Shown here: positions 1 through 7,549 of the stretch, one piece after another
Layout: each line of letters begins with the position of its first letter
Position numbering within the stretch: position 1 is the stretch's first letter
Assembly: GCA_020049465.1 (NCBI GenBank)
Contig: JAIFKS010000014.1
Span: 1 to 64,000, forward strand
DNA length: 64,000 nt
Direction of reading: 5' to 3'
DNA from: a bacterium
GTDB taxonomy: Bacteria > Krumholzibacteriota > Krumholzibacteriia > LZORAL124-64-63
The notes under the pieces: model-generated
What the model saw: only the letters and a program-made list of their open reading frames with translations
What the model was told of the DNA's origin: nothing
Databases searched by the model: none
Made by a program: the position numbers and the translations under genes

Positions 1-46
1 GCGCGCGGGCGGGGCGACTGATCGATCGGGCCCGGGTGCGCTGACC

Positions 47-1297
47 TCAGATCAGCCAGCGCACCCGGATCCAGACCAGCCCGAAGCCGACCAGGAACAG
101 GAAACCGGCGATCGCCAGAGCGGTCAGGACGCGCCCCGGCCGCATCTGCGGCGGCACATGGGGCAGGCGCACGACGCGGAAATTCAGCACCGCCACCAGC
201 GGCGCCGTCAGGAACGCCAGGACGGTGGCGAAATCGACCAGCGCCTTCATCGTGCTCATCAGACGTGCGATGATCACCAGCGCGAAACCCGCCAGCAGCA
301 GCATCAACCAGGCCACCGGTTTCCGCCCCCACGGCCGCCGCGCCGGCGACAGCAGCCCCAGCCCGCCCGCCATCGTGCGGGCGTACCCGTCCAGCACCGT
401 GATCGTCGTCGAGAACATGGTGATGAACGCGACCAGCGAAATGGCCCAGCGGCTCCACTCTCCCAGCGTGCCGGCGTACATGTCGATCAACTGGCGTGAA
501 AAGGCGACGCCGGAATCGGCGAACTTCGTGCCGGTCCCGTACATGACCAGGGCGCCGAAGGCGACGAACGTGAACGCCGTGATCGTGGTCGCGGCATAGC
601 CCAGGTTGAAGTCCAGACGCGCGGCCTTCAGCGTCGCAGGCACCCGGGCGTCCTTCTGCTTCTCGAGCACCCAGAGGGACGACCACGCCCCCACATCCAG
701 CGGCGCGGGCATCCAGCCCATCAGGGCCAGCAGGAAGGTCAGGCCGCCGACGCTCCAGACATCCGGGGCCTGGTGGCCCGGAGCGCCGACCGCTCCGTGC
801 ACTCCGGCCACGATCACGCCGCCGATCGTCAGCGACGCCAGCACGATCACCATCACCTTCATGCCGTTGTCGAGAAGCTTGAACTGGCCCAGCAGGAGGA
901 TCGCCAGGCAGATCACCAGCAATCCGAGACTGAGCACGAACGGCGAGGCGCTGACGCCCAGCAACGCCCCGGCCAGTCCGGCGGTGACCACGGTGACGGC
1001 AGCCATGGTGATGAACGCGCTGCCCAGCACCACCAGCATGAACAGGACCAGCGCCCAGCGTCCCAGCCTGGCGTAGCCCTCCAGCAGACTCTCGCGCGCA
1101 GCCACCGTGTAGCGGTGCGCGAACTCGAAGAACGGATACTTCGCGAGCAGCGCCAGGGCGACGGCCCACAGCAGCTCGAACCCGTATTCGGCCCCGGCTC
1201 GCGTGGACTGCACCAGGTGCGACACGCCGATCGCGGCTCCCGCGAACAGGATGCCGGGGCCGACCGCGCGCATGGATTCGCGCCAGGTCTCGCTCAT
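47..1297 (-). CDS. Nramp-related membrane transporter
   Basis: A 416-residue polytopic inner-membrane protein of the Nramp/SLC11 superfamily with about eleven hydrophobic segments. It opens with the TM1 landmark GPG (residues 13-15). The canonical DPGN metal site of TM1 reads GVSH here (24-27), and the TM6 MPH site reads MPA (196-198), so Asp, Asn and His ligands are replaced. The substrate is therefore unlikely to be handled like Mn/Fe in classical MntH. The start is the ATG inside an ATGA overlap with the MgtC-family gene, so the two are translationally coupled. A much longer upstream reading frame exists but lies inside mgtC and is not the start. Family membership is confident; substrate is unknown, and Mg2+ is a guess from the neighbour. 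Confidence 0.85.
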   Translation of the reverse strand: MSETWRESMRAVGPGILFAGAAIGVSHLVQSTRAGAEYGFELLWAVALALLAKYPFFEFAHRYTVAARESLLEGYARLGRWALVLFMLVVLGSAFITMAAVTVVTAGLAGALLGVSASPFVLSLGLLVICLAILLLGQFKLLDNGMKVMVIVLASLTIGGVIVAGVHGAVGAPGHQAPDVWSVGGLTFLLALMGWMPAPLDVGAWSSLWVLEKQKDARVPATLKAARLDFNLGYAATTITAFTFVAFGALVMYGTGTKFADSGVAFSRQLIDMYAGTLGEWSRWAISLVAFITMFSTTITVLDGYARTMAGGLGLLSPARRPWGRKPVAWLMLLLAGFALVIIARLMSTMKALVDFATVLAFLTAPLVAVLNFRVVRLPHVPPQMRPGRVLTALAIAGFLFLVGFGLVWIRVRWLI

Positions 1298-1989
1298 GTC
1301 CGCCGCCACTCGATGCGCCTGATCTCCAGCCCGGATTCCTCGAGCATCTGGAAGATCGCGTGTGACCTCTTGTCCGTCACGCCCTTGTGGAAGAAGCGCA
1401 GGCCGAGGGTGATCCGCGCCGTGCCGGCGACATAGTCGCGGGTGATGCCGCACGACAGGATCGTCAGCTTCTGCGACTTCACCAGCGCGATCACTTCGGC
1501 CGCGGTGACCGAGATGTTGGTCGTGATCTCGATCGTCCGGTAGAAATCCTTGGGATAGAGCTTTTCGAAGGCCTTCAGCACGATGAGGCCCACCAGCGCG
1601 AACGCCGTGGTGATCACCGCCACGATCGGATACCCGGCCCCGGCCGCCATGCCGACGCCGGCAACCGCCCACAGACAGGCAGAAGTGGTCAGACCGCGCA
1701 CGGTGGCGCGTTCCTTGATGATCACGCCCGCGCCGAGAAAGCCGATGCCGGCGATGACCTGTGCGGCGATGCGCCCGGGATCGCTGGCAAAATTCCCGGT
1801 CCGCCCCGTACTGGCCACGAAGGCGGACAGCAGCATGAACACGGCCGAACCGAGACTCACCAGCAGGTGTGTGCGCAACCCGGCGGCTCGGCCATGGATG
1901 TCGCGTTCGAGCCCGACAAGACCGCCCAGAACGGAAGCCAGGCCCAGTCGCCAGATGATCTCGGGAACTTCCAGTGGCATCGGCAGCAT
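1294..1989 (-). CDS. MgtC/SapB family membrane protein
   Basis: A 231-residue protein with the MgtC signature near the N-terminus (GLERD..GRAAGLRTHLLVSLGS) and the second conserved block RIAAQVIAGIGFLGAGVI. Four to five membrane segments are followed by a soluble C-terminal part of about 80 residues resembling the ACT-like domain of MgtC. Family members are linked to magnesium limitation and membrane-potential control. Here it sits between a thioesterase gene (18-bp gap) and an Nramp-related transporter gene (4-bp overlap), suggesting an ion-homeostasis operon. Family call is firm; physiological role is inferred from the family. Confidence 0.88.
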   Translation of the reverse strand: MLPMPLEVPEIIWRLGLASVLGGLVGLERDIHGRAAGLRTHLLVSLGSAVFMLLSAFVASTGRTGNFASDPGRIAAQVIAGIGFLGAGVIIKERATVRGLTTSACLWAVAGVGMAAGAGYPIVAVITTAFALVGLIVLKAFEKLYPKDFYRTIEITTNISVTAAEVIALVKSQKLTILSCGITRDYVAGTARITLGLRFFHKGVTDKRSHAIFQMLEESGLEIRRIEWRRT

Positions 1990-2007
1990 GTCGCGCTCCG
2001 TAGGTTG

Positions 2008-2436
2008 TCAGGCGGATGGTTCCTGGGGGTGCTCGCGCCGCCAGGCGGCGAACGGCGCGTCCGCCTCGCCCTCGAGCGGCAGCGCGCGCCCTGTCTTCGT
2101 ATCGACGACTGCGAACGTGAGGTCCGCTTCGACCAGCACCCGGCCGTCGACGGCGTCGTGGATTTCCTGCCGGAACACGCCGAATTTCGCATCCAGACGC
2201 TTGATGTCGCTCACGACCCGCACCAGCATGCCCTCGGGTGCCGGGCGGCGGTAGCGGATCTCGATCCCCGCCACCACGAAGCCGAAGCCCGCGGCCTGCC
2301 AGGCCGGCAGGTCGATCAGGGATTCGACCCAGTTCCAGCGGGCCTCTTCGAAGAACTCAAGGTAGCGGGCGTTGTTGACGTGCCCGTAGAAGTCGCAGTG
2401 GTAACCGCGTACGCGCAGGGTCATTTCGTGCGGCAT
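2008..2436 (-). CDS. Acyl-CoA thioesterase, YbgC/4HBT hotdog family
   Basis: A 142-residue single hotdog domain. The N-terminus carries the 4HBT/YbgC active-site pattern (FYGHVNNARYLEFFEEAR), where the usual catalytic Asp is replaced by Gly-His after a Tyr. It probably hydrolyses acyl-CoA thioesters in the cytoplasm. The ATG is preceded by GGAGGGGCG, a strong ribosome site. It is first in the thioesterase-mgtC-Nramp transcription unit. Length fits the family (about 130-145). Exact acyl substrate cannot be told. Confidence 0.8.
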   Translation of the reverse strand: MPHEMTLRVRGYHCDFYGHVNNARYLEFFEEARWNWVESLIDLPAWQAAGFGFVVAGIEIRYRRPAPEGMLVRVVSDIKRLDAKFGVFRQEIHDAVDGRVLVEADLTFAVVDTKTGRALPLEGEADAPFAAWRREHPQEPSA

Positions 2437-2563
2437 CGCCCCTCCATGGCTGGGCCCCGGCGACCGGCCTGAAAGGCAACGGCCCGTTCCGTGGCCGCGA
2501 ATGATCGCGCCCGGACGCGGAGCCGTAAAGCAAAGATTGGCCTGCGGGCCGCGGCCCCGTCGG

Positions 2564-3529
2564 TCAGAGCTGCCCCGCGGCGCTCTTCAGCCAGGGCAGC
2601 CGGTCCAGATCCACATTACCGCCCGAAAGGATGATCCCGACGCGGCTGTCCGCGAGTTCCTCGGCATGCCCGAGCGCCGCCGCCAGCCCCGCGACAGCCG
2701 ACGGCTCCACCACCAGCTTCATCCGCTCGAAGACCATTCGCATCGCCGAGACCACCTCGGCGTCGGACACGGTCCAGATGGCGTGCACCAGCCGCCGGAT
2801 GATCGGGAAGTTGCGCTCGCCAAGCGAGGTCAGCAGCCCGTCGCAGATCGACCGGGGATTCTCCGCCGGCAGGCGCCTTCCAGCCGCCAGCGAGCGCGCC
2901 GCGTCGTCGGCGCCGCACGGTTCGGCGCCCACGACGCGCAGGCCCGGCGCCAGTCCGGCCGCCGCCAGCGCGGTCCCGGCCAGCAGACCGCCACCGCCGA
3001 CCGGACACAGGATCCAGGCGAGATCCGGCACATCCTCGATCAGTTCGAGCGCCGCGGTGCCCTGCCCCGCGATGATGCGCTCGTCATCATACGGCGGGAC
3101 AAACACCGCCCCCGTGCGCGCGACGACCTCGCGCAGCGCCGCTTCGCGCGCGGCCAGCGTCGGCTCGCAGGGGATGATCTCGGCCCCGTAACCGGCCACC
3201 GCCCTTCGTTTGACCGCGGGCGCGGAGGTGGGCATGACGATGAAGGCGGGGATGCCGCGGGCCCGGGCCGCCCTGGCCAGGGCCTGGGCGTGGTTGCCCG
3301 ACGAGTGCGTGGCGACCCCGCGCGCGGCCTCTTCAATGCCCAGCGACAGCACCGCGTTGGTGGCGCCGCGCATCTTGAAGGCGCCGACCCTCTGCAGGTT
3401 CTCGCATTTGAAGTACAGCCGCGCGCCGCTCACCTCATCCAGCGTGGCGCAGGTGAGCACCGGGGTCCGGTGCACGTGGCCCCGGATGCGCTCGGCGGCG
3501 GCGCGGATATCATCGAGCCCCGGTTCCAT
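2564..3529 (-). CDS. Threonine/serine dehydratase-like PLP enzyme (fold type II)
   Basis: A 321-residue PLP enzyme of the threonine dehydratase / serine racemase group. It shows the Schiff-base lysine motif (GAFKMRGA), the substrate loop SSGNHAQA and the glycine-rich phosphate loop VGGGGLLAG. It lacks the C-terminal ACT regulatory domain of biosynthetic IlvA, so it is the catabolic/racemase-size form. The chosen ATG has GGAAGG nine bases upstream. An in-frame GTG at 3574 lies just after the stop of the previous gene but has no ribosome site. The product could be 2-oxobutyrate plus ammonia, pyruvate plus ammonia, or D-serine; sequence alone does not decide. Confidence 0.85.
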   Translation of the reverse strand: MEPGLDDIRAAAERIRGHVHRTPVLTCATLDEVSGARLYFKCENLQRVGAFKMRGATNAVLSLGIEEAARGVATHSSGNHAQALARAARARGIPAFIVMPTSAPAVKRRAVAGYGAEIIPCEPTLAAREAALREVVARTGAVFVPPYDDERIIAGQGTAALELIEDVPDLAWILCPVGGGGLLAGTALAAAGLAPGLRVVGAEPCGADDAARSLAAGRRLPAENPRSICDGLLTSLGERNFPIIRRLVHAIWTVSDAEVVSAMRMVFERMKLVVEPSAVAGLAAALGHAEELADSRVGIILSGGNVDLDRLPWLKSAAGQL

Positions 3530-3574
3530 GCCCGTCCCTTCCTTCACCTCGCCGCAAGGCGCCGCAATGGACAC

Positions 3575-5980
3575 CTACTTGGCCAGCACCAGCTTGAGCG
3601 CCGCCTCGACGCCGTTCGCGGACAGGCGCGCGAAGTACACGCCGCTGGACGCCTGCCGGCCGCTGTCGTCGCGCCCGTCCCACAGGACCGCGAACGTCCC
3701 GGCCGCGCGCGCTTCGTCCAGCAGCCGCCGCACCGCGCGTCCGCCCAGATCGTACACGGTCAGCGAAACGCGCCCGTCCGACGGCAGCTCGCAGCGGATC
3801 TCGGTGACGGGGTTGAACGGATTGGGCGTCGCCGAGCGGACCGCCAGCGCCGCCGGCAGGGCCGCGTCGTCCACCGCGACCAGGCTGAGCATGCCGGCCA
3901 CGTTGCTCGGCGCGCTCTCGTTGCCGTGGATGTCGACCGCCGTCACCCGGAAATACCAGGTGCCCCGGGGCACGCGCACCTCGAAATAGGAGTTCAGCGC
4001 GTCGTCGCTCAGCAGCGTGGCGGTTCCCGGCCCGAAATCGGGGTCGGGACTGCGGTAGACGTTGTAGTGGTGCAGATCCTCGTCGTCGATGCCCGACGGC
4101 GCCCACGCCAGCAGCACGTCGAAGTGGTCGGACTCGATCTGCAGCTGCACCGGCGCGCCCGGCGACAGGTTGTCCACCGAATAGCCGCTGATCACGCCCG
4201 ACGGCAGCAGGAAGACGCCGGCCTCGGCCACGACCATGAATTCGGTCATCGGCTGCTCGCTCGGCGTCCAGTCGCCGTAGGTGGGCGCATTGCAGCCGTA
4301 GGAGGCCAGCTGCAGCGGCGGCACCTGCGCCACTTCGGTCCAGCCGTCCTGCAGCCAGACGCGGAGGATGTCGGGACCCTCCCCGGGCGCGGTGCTCTTG
4401 ACGCCCGGCCGCCGGTTCAGCACGTGGTAGGCCGTGATCCCGGGCTGCCCCCAGGCATCCAGCCAGCTCGGGCTCCAGCTGAGCCGCACTTCGCCGCCCT
4501 GGTCCCCGGGCCGATCGGCCACCGAGGTCAGCGCCGGCGCGGGGTCGCCCAGCCACCCGGTGCGATCCACCCGCTGCACGAAGATGTCCTGGGCCAGCCT
4601 TTCGTCGTCCCACGCCGCCAGGATCTCGCCCCCGGCTCCCGCGGCGACCAGGGCGCCGACCTGCCCGAAGGCCGCCCCGCTCACGAGCAACCCGGCGGCA
4701 TCCCACCCGGGGGCGCCCGCGTAGTCGAAGCGCTGCCCGCGGATATCCGCCATCCCGGTCCGCTGGTCGGTCCAGACCAGCGACACCGAACCCGCGTCGG
4801 TCGCCGCCACGGACACGGTCGACTGCAGGCCTTCGGCCGGTCCGGCCGGCGTCCCGTTCAGCGTCAGGCGCGGCAGACCGTCGCCGGCCAGGGCCTGCAC
4901 GTAGATCTGGTCGGACACCCAGCCGTCGACCCGGGAATCGGCCCAGGCGATCCAGGCCCCGCCGTACGGATCGGCCGCGACCGCGGGGTGGTGCTGCGCT
5001 CCGGCCTCGACACAGACGGCCTTGCCGTTGTTGAACCAGCGCTGGGTGCCGGATCCGTTGATCCTCATGGCGTAGATGTCCGTGCCGGTCGCGCCGGCAT
5101 CGCGGTCGTCCTCCCAAGCCAGGATCGCGCCCCCCGAACCATCGGACACTGCCACGATATGGGACTGTTCGCCGGCGGTCGCGCTCACGACGGCGCCGGC
5201 GGCCGTCCACTGCTGCGTCCCCGACGACGACAGGCGCTGGCCGTAGAGGTCCGAGCTGTTCGTCGCGGCATCGCGATCGTCCACCCAGAACACCAGGACT
5301 CCGCCGCTGCCGTCGGCGACCGCGCGGGGATCGTGCTGGTTGCCCGCCATCGTGCACACCGCGGCGCCGGTCGCGGACCAGGACAGGGTTCCGCTCGACG
5401 TCATCCGCTGGGCGTAGACGTCGCCGCTGCCGGACCGGTTGTCCTGGAAAGCCACGACCGCGACGCCGGGTTCGGTGTTGACGAGCACGGGATTGATCTG
5501 TTGCCCGCTCACGCCCGTAACGGTCGCCACCCCGCCGGTACCGGCCACCCGTGTGCCCGTCGAGGTCAGCCTCTGCAGGTAGACGCGGTAGAAGAGGGCG
5601 TCGTGGCTGTCAACGACGGCCAGGAAGGCGCCGCCCTGGCCGTCGCCCACCAGTTCGAAGTTGGAATAGAAGCCGAACGTCTGGAAGGCGAGCACGCCGT
5701 CGGTGGCCCAGGCCCGCGATCCGGAGGGATTTACCCGCTGCGCGTAGATGGCGGGATTGGCGCCGGGGCGCTCGTCGACCCAGGCCACGATCCAGCCGCC
5801 GGCGCCGTCAGGCGCGACCTTCGTGGAATGCTGGTCGGCCGCCTGCGTGCAGACCGCGTCGTTGACCACGGCGTCGTGCGACCACGCGGCCCACGCCGGC
5901 GCCGCGGCCGACAGGGACAGGACCGCGAGGGAGGCCAGGAAAAGGCGCGTTCCGGACAAGGTGCGAGAATTCCACGACAT
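3575..5980 (-). CDS. Secreted repeat protein with C-terminal FlgD/sorting-like domain
   Basis: An 801-residue exported protein. The N-terminus has a classical signal peptide ending in APAWA. Then come about eight repeats of roughly 50-60 residues with the pattern GG..AW.D.R...DIYAQR...SGT..W...G, which could form a beta-propeller. A fibronectin-like region follows. The last about 70 residues (TPNPFNPVTEIRCELP to a final ALKLVLAK) match the FlgD-Ig / type-A sorting-like domain common in FCB-group secreted proteins. The start is the ATG preceded by GGAGGTTCGGCATC; a longer in-frame extension lacks a signal sequence. No catalytic motif is visible. It is probably a surface or secreted adhesive/structural protein; possible T9SS-like export is inference. 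Confidence 0.75.
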   Translation of the reverse strand: MSWNSRTLSGTRLFLASLAVLSLSAAAPAWAAWSHDAVVNDAVCTQAADQHSTKVAPDGAGGWIVAWVDERPGANPAIYAQRVNPSGSRAWATDGVLAFQTFGFYSNFELVGDGQGGAFLAVVDSHDALFYRVYLQRLTSTGTRVAGTGGVATVTGVSGQQINPVLVNTEPGVAVVAFQDNRSGSGDVYAQRMTSSGTLSWSATGAAVCTMAGNQHDPRAVADGSGGVLVFWVDDRDAATNSSDLYGQRLSSSGTQQWTAAGAVVSATAGEQSHIVAVSDGSGGAILAWEDDRDAGATGTDIYAMRINGSGTQRWFNNGKAVCVEAGAQHHPAVAADPYGGAWIAWADSRVDGWVSDQIYVQALAGDGLPRLTLNGTPAGPAEGLQSTVSVAATDAGSVSLVWTDQRTGMADIRGQRFDYAGAPGWDAAGLLVSGAAFGQVGALVAAGAGGEILAAWDDERLAQDIFVQRVDRTGWLGDPAPALTSVADRPGDQGGEVRLSWSPSWLDAWGQPGITAYHVLNRRPGVKSTAPGEGPDILRVWLQDGWTEVAQVPPLQLASYGCNAPTYGDWTPSEQPMTEFMVVAEAGVFLLPSGVISGYSVDNLSPGAPVQLQIESDHFDVLLAWAPSGIDDEDLHHYNVYRSPDPDFGPGTATLLSDDALNSYFEVRVPRGTWYFRVTAVDIHGNESAPSNVAGMLSLVAVDDAALPAALAVRSATPNPFNPVTEIRCELPSDGRVSLTVYDLGGRAVRRLLDEARAAGTFAVLWDGRDDSGRQASSGVYFARLSANGVEAALKLVLAK

Positions 5981-6131
5981 GATGCCGAACCTCCGCGTCC
6001 GCCGTCGGTGAGCGGCCCGGTGCTCCGGGCAATCGGTGCCGGACGCATCGTATCGCAGAGGTGCCTGGAAAGCCAAGCGGGAACACCCGCGCGCCGTCGC
6101 GCCCCGACCGGAGATCCGGCTGGAAGCCGGC

Positions 6132-6665
6132 CTACAGGTCCAGACCGTAGCGGTCGCGCAGGACGTTCAGATGGTGCCGCTCGTGGCCGGCGATCAGCCA
6201 GGGAATGGCCGCCATGGCCAGCTCGTATCCGTTGGCGAGCCCGCGGCGGGCGCCCGCGGCCGCATCGAAGCTCCGCAGTAGGCGAAGGTGGTCGGAGCGG
6301 GCGACATGGTGCTCCCGCCAGAGCTGATCCAGGGGCCGCCGGCCGGCGTTGGAGTGCGCGGCCCACACGTTCTCGTCCATGCCCGGCTGCGCGTTCGGCT
6401 CGCCCCGGGCGATCCACAGCGCGCGAAAGACGAACACCCGCTCGGTGTCGACGATGTGCCCGAGAACATCCTTGACCGACCATTTTTCCGGCGCGTAGCG
6501 GTGATCTCCCGCCGCATCGTCCAGCTTCCTGAACCCGTCCGTCACGGCCAGGCCCTGTTTGCGAAGAAACACCAGCACGTCCGGCGTATCCTGCGGGACC
6601 AGGTCCAGGTACTTCTGATAGTACGGATGGTAGTCGCCGACGGCGGGGCGGGGAAAGAGCGGCAT
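6132..6665 (-). CDS. DinB-family metal-binding protein
   Basis: A 177-residue four-helix protein of the DinB/YfiT family. The putative metal triad is visible: His70 in DVLGHIVDTERV, and His161 plus His165 in IAGHERHH near the C-terminus. The pattern WSVKDVLGHI is typical of DinB_2 members, which include thiol-dependent transferases and many proteins of unknown role. It is monocistronic in this layout, with about 150 bp to the secreted-protein gene start. Function beyond family cannot be assigned. Confidence 0.8.
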   Translation of the reverse strand: MPLFPRPAVGDYHPYYQKYLDLVPQDTPDVLVFLRKQGLAVTDGFRKLDDAAGDHRYAPEKWSVKDVLGHIVDTERVFVFRALWIARGEPNAQPGMDENVWAAHSNAGRRPLDQLWREHHVARSDHLRLLRSFDAAAGARRGLANGYELAMAAIPWLIAGHERHHLNVLRDRYGLDL

Positions 6666-6732
6666 GCGGGGCCTCCGGGAAGCTATGGTTCGGGACGTTC
6701 AGGGTTCAGGATGCGCCGGGTCCAGTCGCTCC

Positions 6733-6749
6733 GGCCGCCGACGGCGGCC
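6733..6749. other. Inverted repeat GGCCGCC-GAC-GGCGGCC
   Basis: A perfect 7-bp inverted repeat with a 3-base loop lies between the RRM gene stop and the DinB gene start. On the plus strand it is followed by TTTGCG. On the minus strand, the direction of transcription, it has no T-run. It could be a weak terminator stem for the RRM operon, but the missing T-tract makes this uncertain. Confidence 0.3.
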
Positions 6750-6771
6750 TTTGCGTGTCGCCGGCTCACCC

Positions 6772-7050
6772 TTACCAGGATCGCCGCGGCGGCCGTGCGC
6801 CGCGGTCGTGCGATTCGTTCACGCGCAGGACGTTGCCATGCCAGTCCAGCCCGTCCAGCTCGGCGACCGCCCTGGCGGCCGCCTCCTTGTCCATGGTCAC
6901 GAAGCCGAAGCCGCGCGGGGCGCCGGTCTCCTGGTCGATGATCAGGTCGACGGCGGTCACTTCACCGTATCCGGCGAAGAGATCCCGCACATCGGCGACC
7001 GTCATGACGGCCGGCAGATTGCCCAGGTAGAGACGAACGGGCTCACTCAC
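6772..7050 (-). CDS. RRM-domain RNA-binding protein
   Basis: A 92-residue protein made of one RNA recognition motif with both signature strands: RNP2 LYLGNL (residues 7-12) and RNP1 RGFGFVTM (46-53). It is followed by a short basic, Arg-rich tail. Proteins of this size and layout are the small bacterial RRM proteins that act as RNA-binding or cold-response factors. Translation starts at a GTG inside a GTGA overlap with the DsbD-like gene, so it is coupled to that operon. RNA target unknown. Confidence 0.9.
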   Translation of the reverse strand: MSEPVRLYLGNLPAVMTVADVRDLFAGYGEVTAVDLIIDQETGAPRGFGFVTMDKEAAARAVAELDGLDWHGNVLRVNESHDRGARPPRRSW

Positions 7051-7532
7051 TTGACGGTGAGCTCCAGTTCGACCGGCAGACTGGCCGGCGCCAGACAGGT
7101 CTTGTCGTCGCAGGCCTGGACCGTGAGACCGAGCTTCACCTTGTGCACTCCGCGGGCCAGCGTCTCGGGCACGACCGCTTCACCGTTGATGACCTGGCTC
7201 CCGTCGATCATCTTCACCTTCTCGCCGAAGAACTCGCCCTCGTGGCCCGCGGGATAGACGGCGTCGTACTCCTCGAGCGGGAACGACTCGTCCGGGATCA
7301 GGTCCAGGCCGATGAAGTTCGTGTCTCCGTGCGCATACAGGTGCCAGCGCGGGGCGATGTCGACGGCCACCTGGAAGGTGATCCGCTGGCCCGGCGCCGC
7401 GGTCAGCGTCTTCTGGCGGAGCGAAGCCTTGACGACGTCGCCCGAGCCCTTGAGCGCGGCCGACGCCGGCGCCGTCGCCAGCAGCGAGAGGCCCAGAACG
7501 GCCAGGCCGAAGTTTCTCAGGGAATGGCGCAT
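7047..7532 (-). CDS. Secreted DsbD N-terminal-domain protein
   Basis: A 161-residue protein with a signal peptide (MRHSLRNFGLAVLGLSLLAT..ASA) and a single domain matching the periplasmic N-terminal immunoglobulin-like domain of DsbD. It has the paired cysteines CDDKTC followed by LAPASLPVELEL. The membrane and thioredoxin domains of full DsbD are absent, so it may be a stand-alone periplasmic thiol acceptor or donor. The ATG chosen has AAGGAG upstream. An in-frame GTG 21 bases earlier overlaps the preceding stop and would extend the leader. It lies between the PLP decarboxylase and RRM genes in one coupled operon. Confidence 0.75.
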   Translation of the reverse strand: MRHSLRNFGLAVLGLSLLATAPASAALKGSGDVVKASLRQKTLTAAPGQRITFQVAVDIAPRWHLYAHGDTNFIGLDLIPDESFPLEEYDAVYPAGHEGEFFGEKVKMIDGSQVINGEAVVPETLARGVHKVKLGLTVQACDDKTCLAPASLPVELELTVK

Positions 7533-7549
7533 GTTCAACGGACGCTCCT

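Noticed and set aside
2501-6475. A 1324-codon plus-strand reading frame and other very long plus-strand frames (for example 7565-9307, 43476-45449)
   Set aside because: They lie antisense to clear genes and show His/Arg/Pro/Gly-rich composition with no motif; they are a side effect of high G+C.
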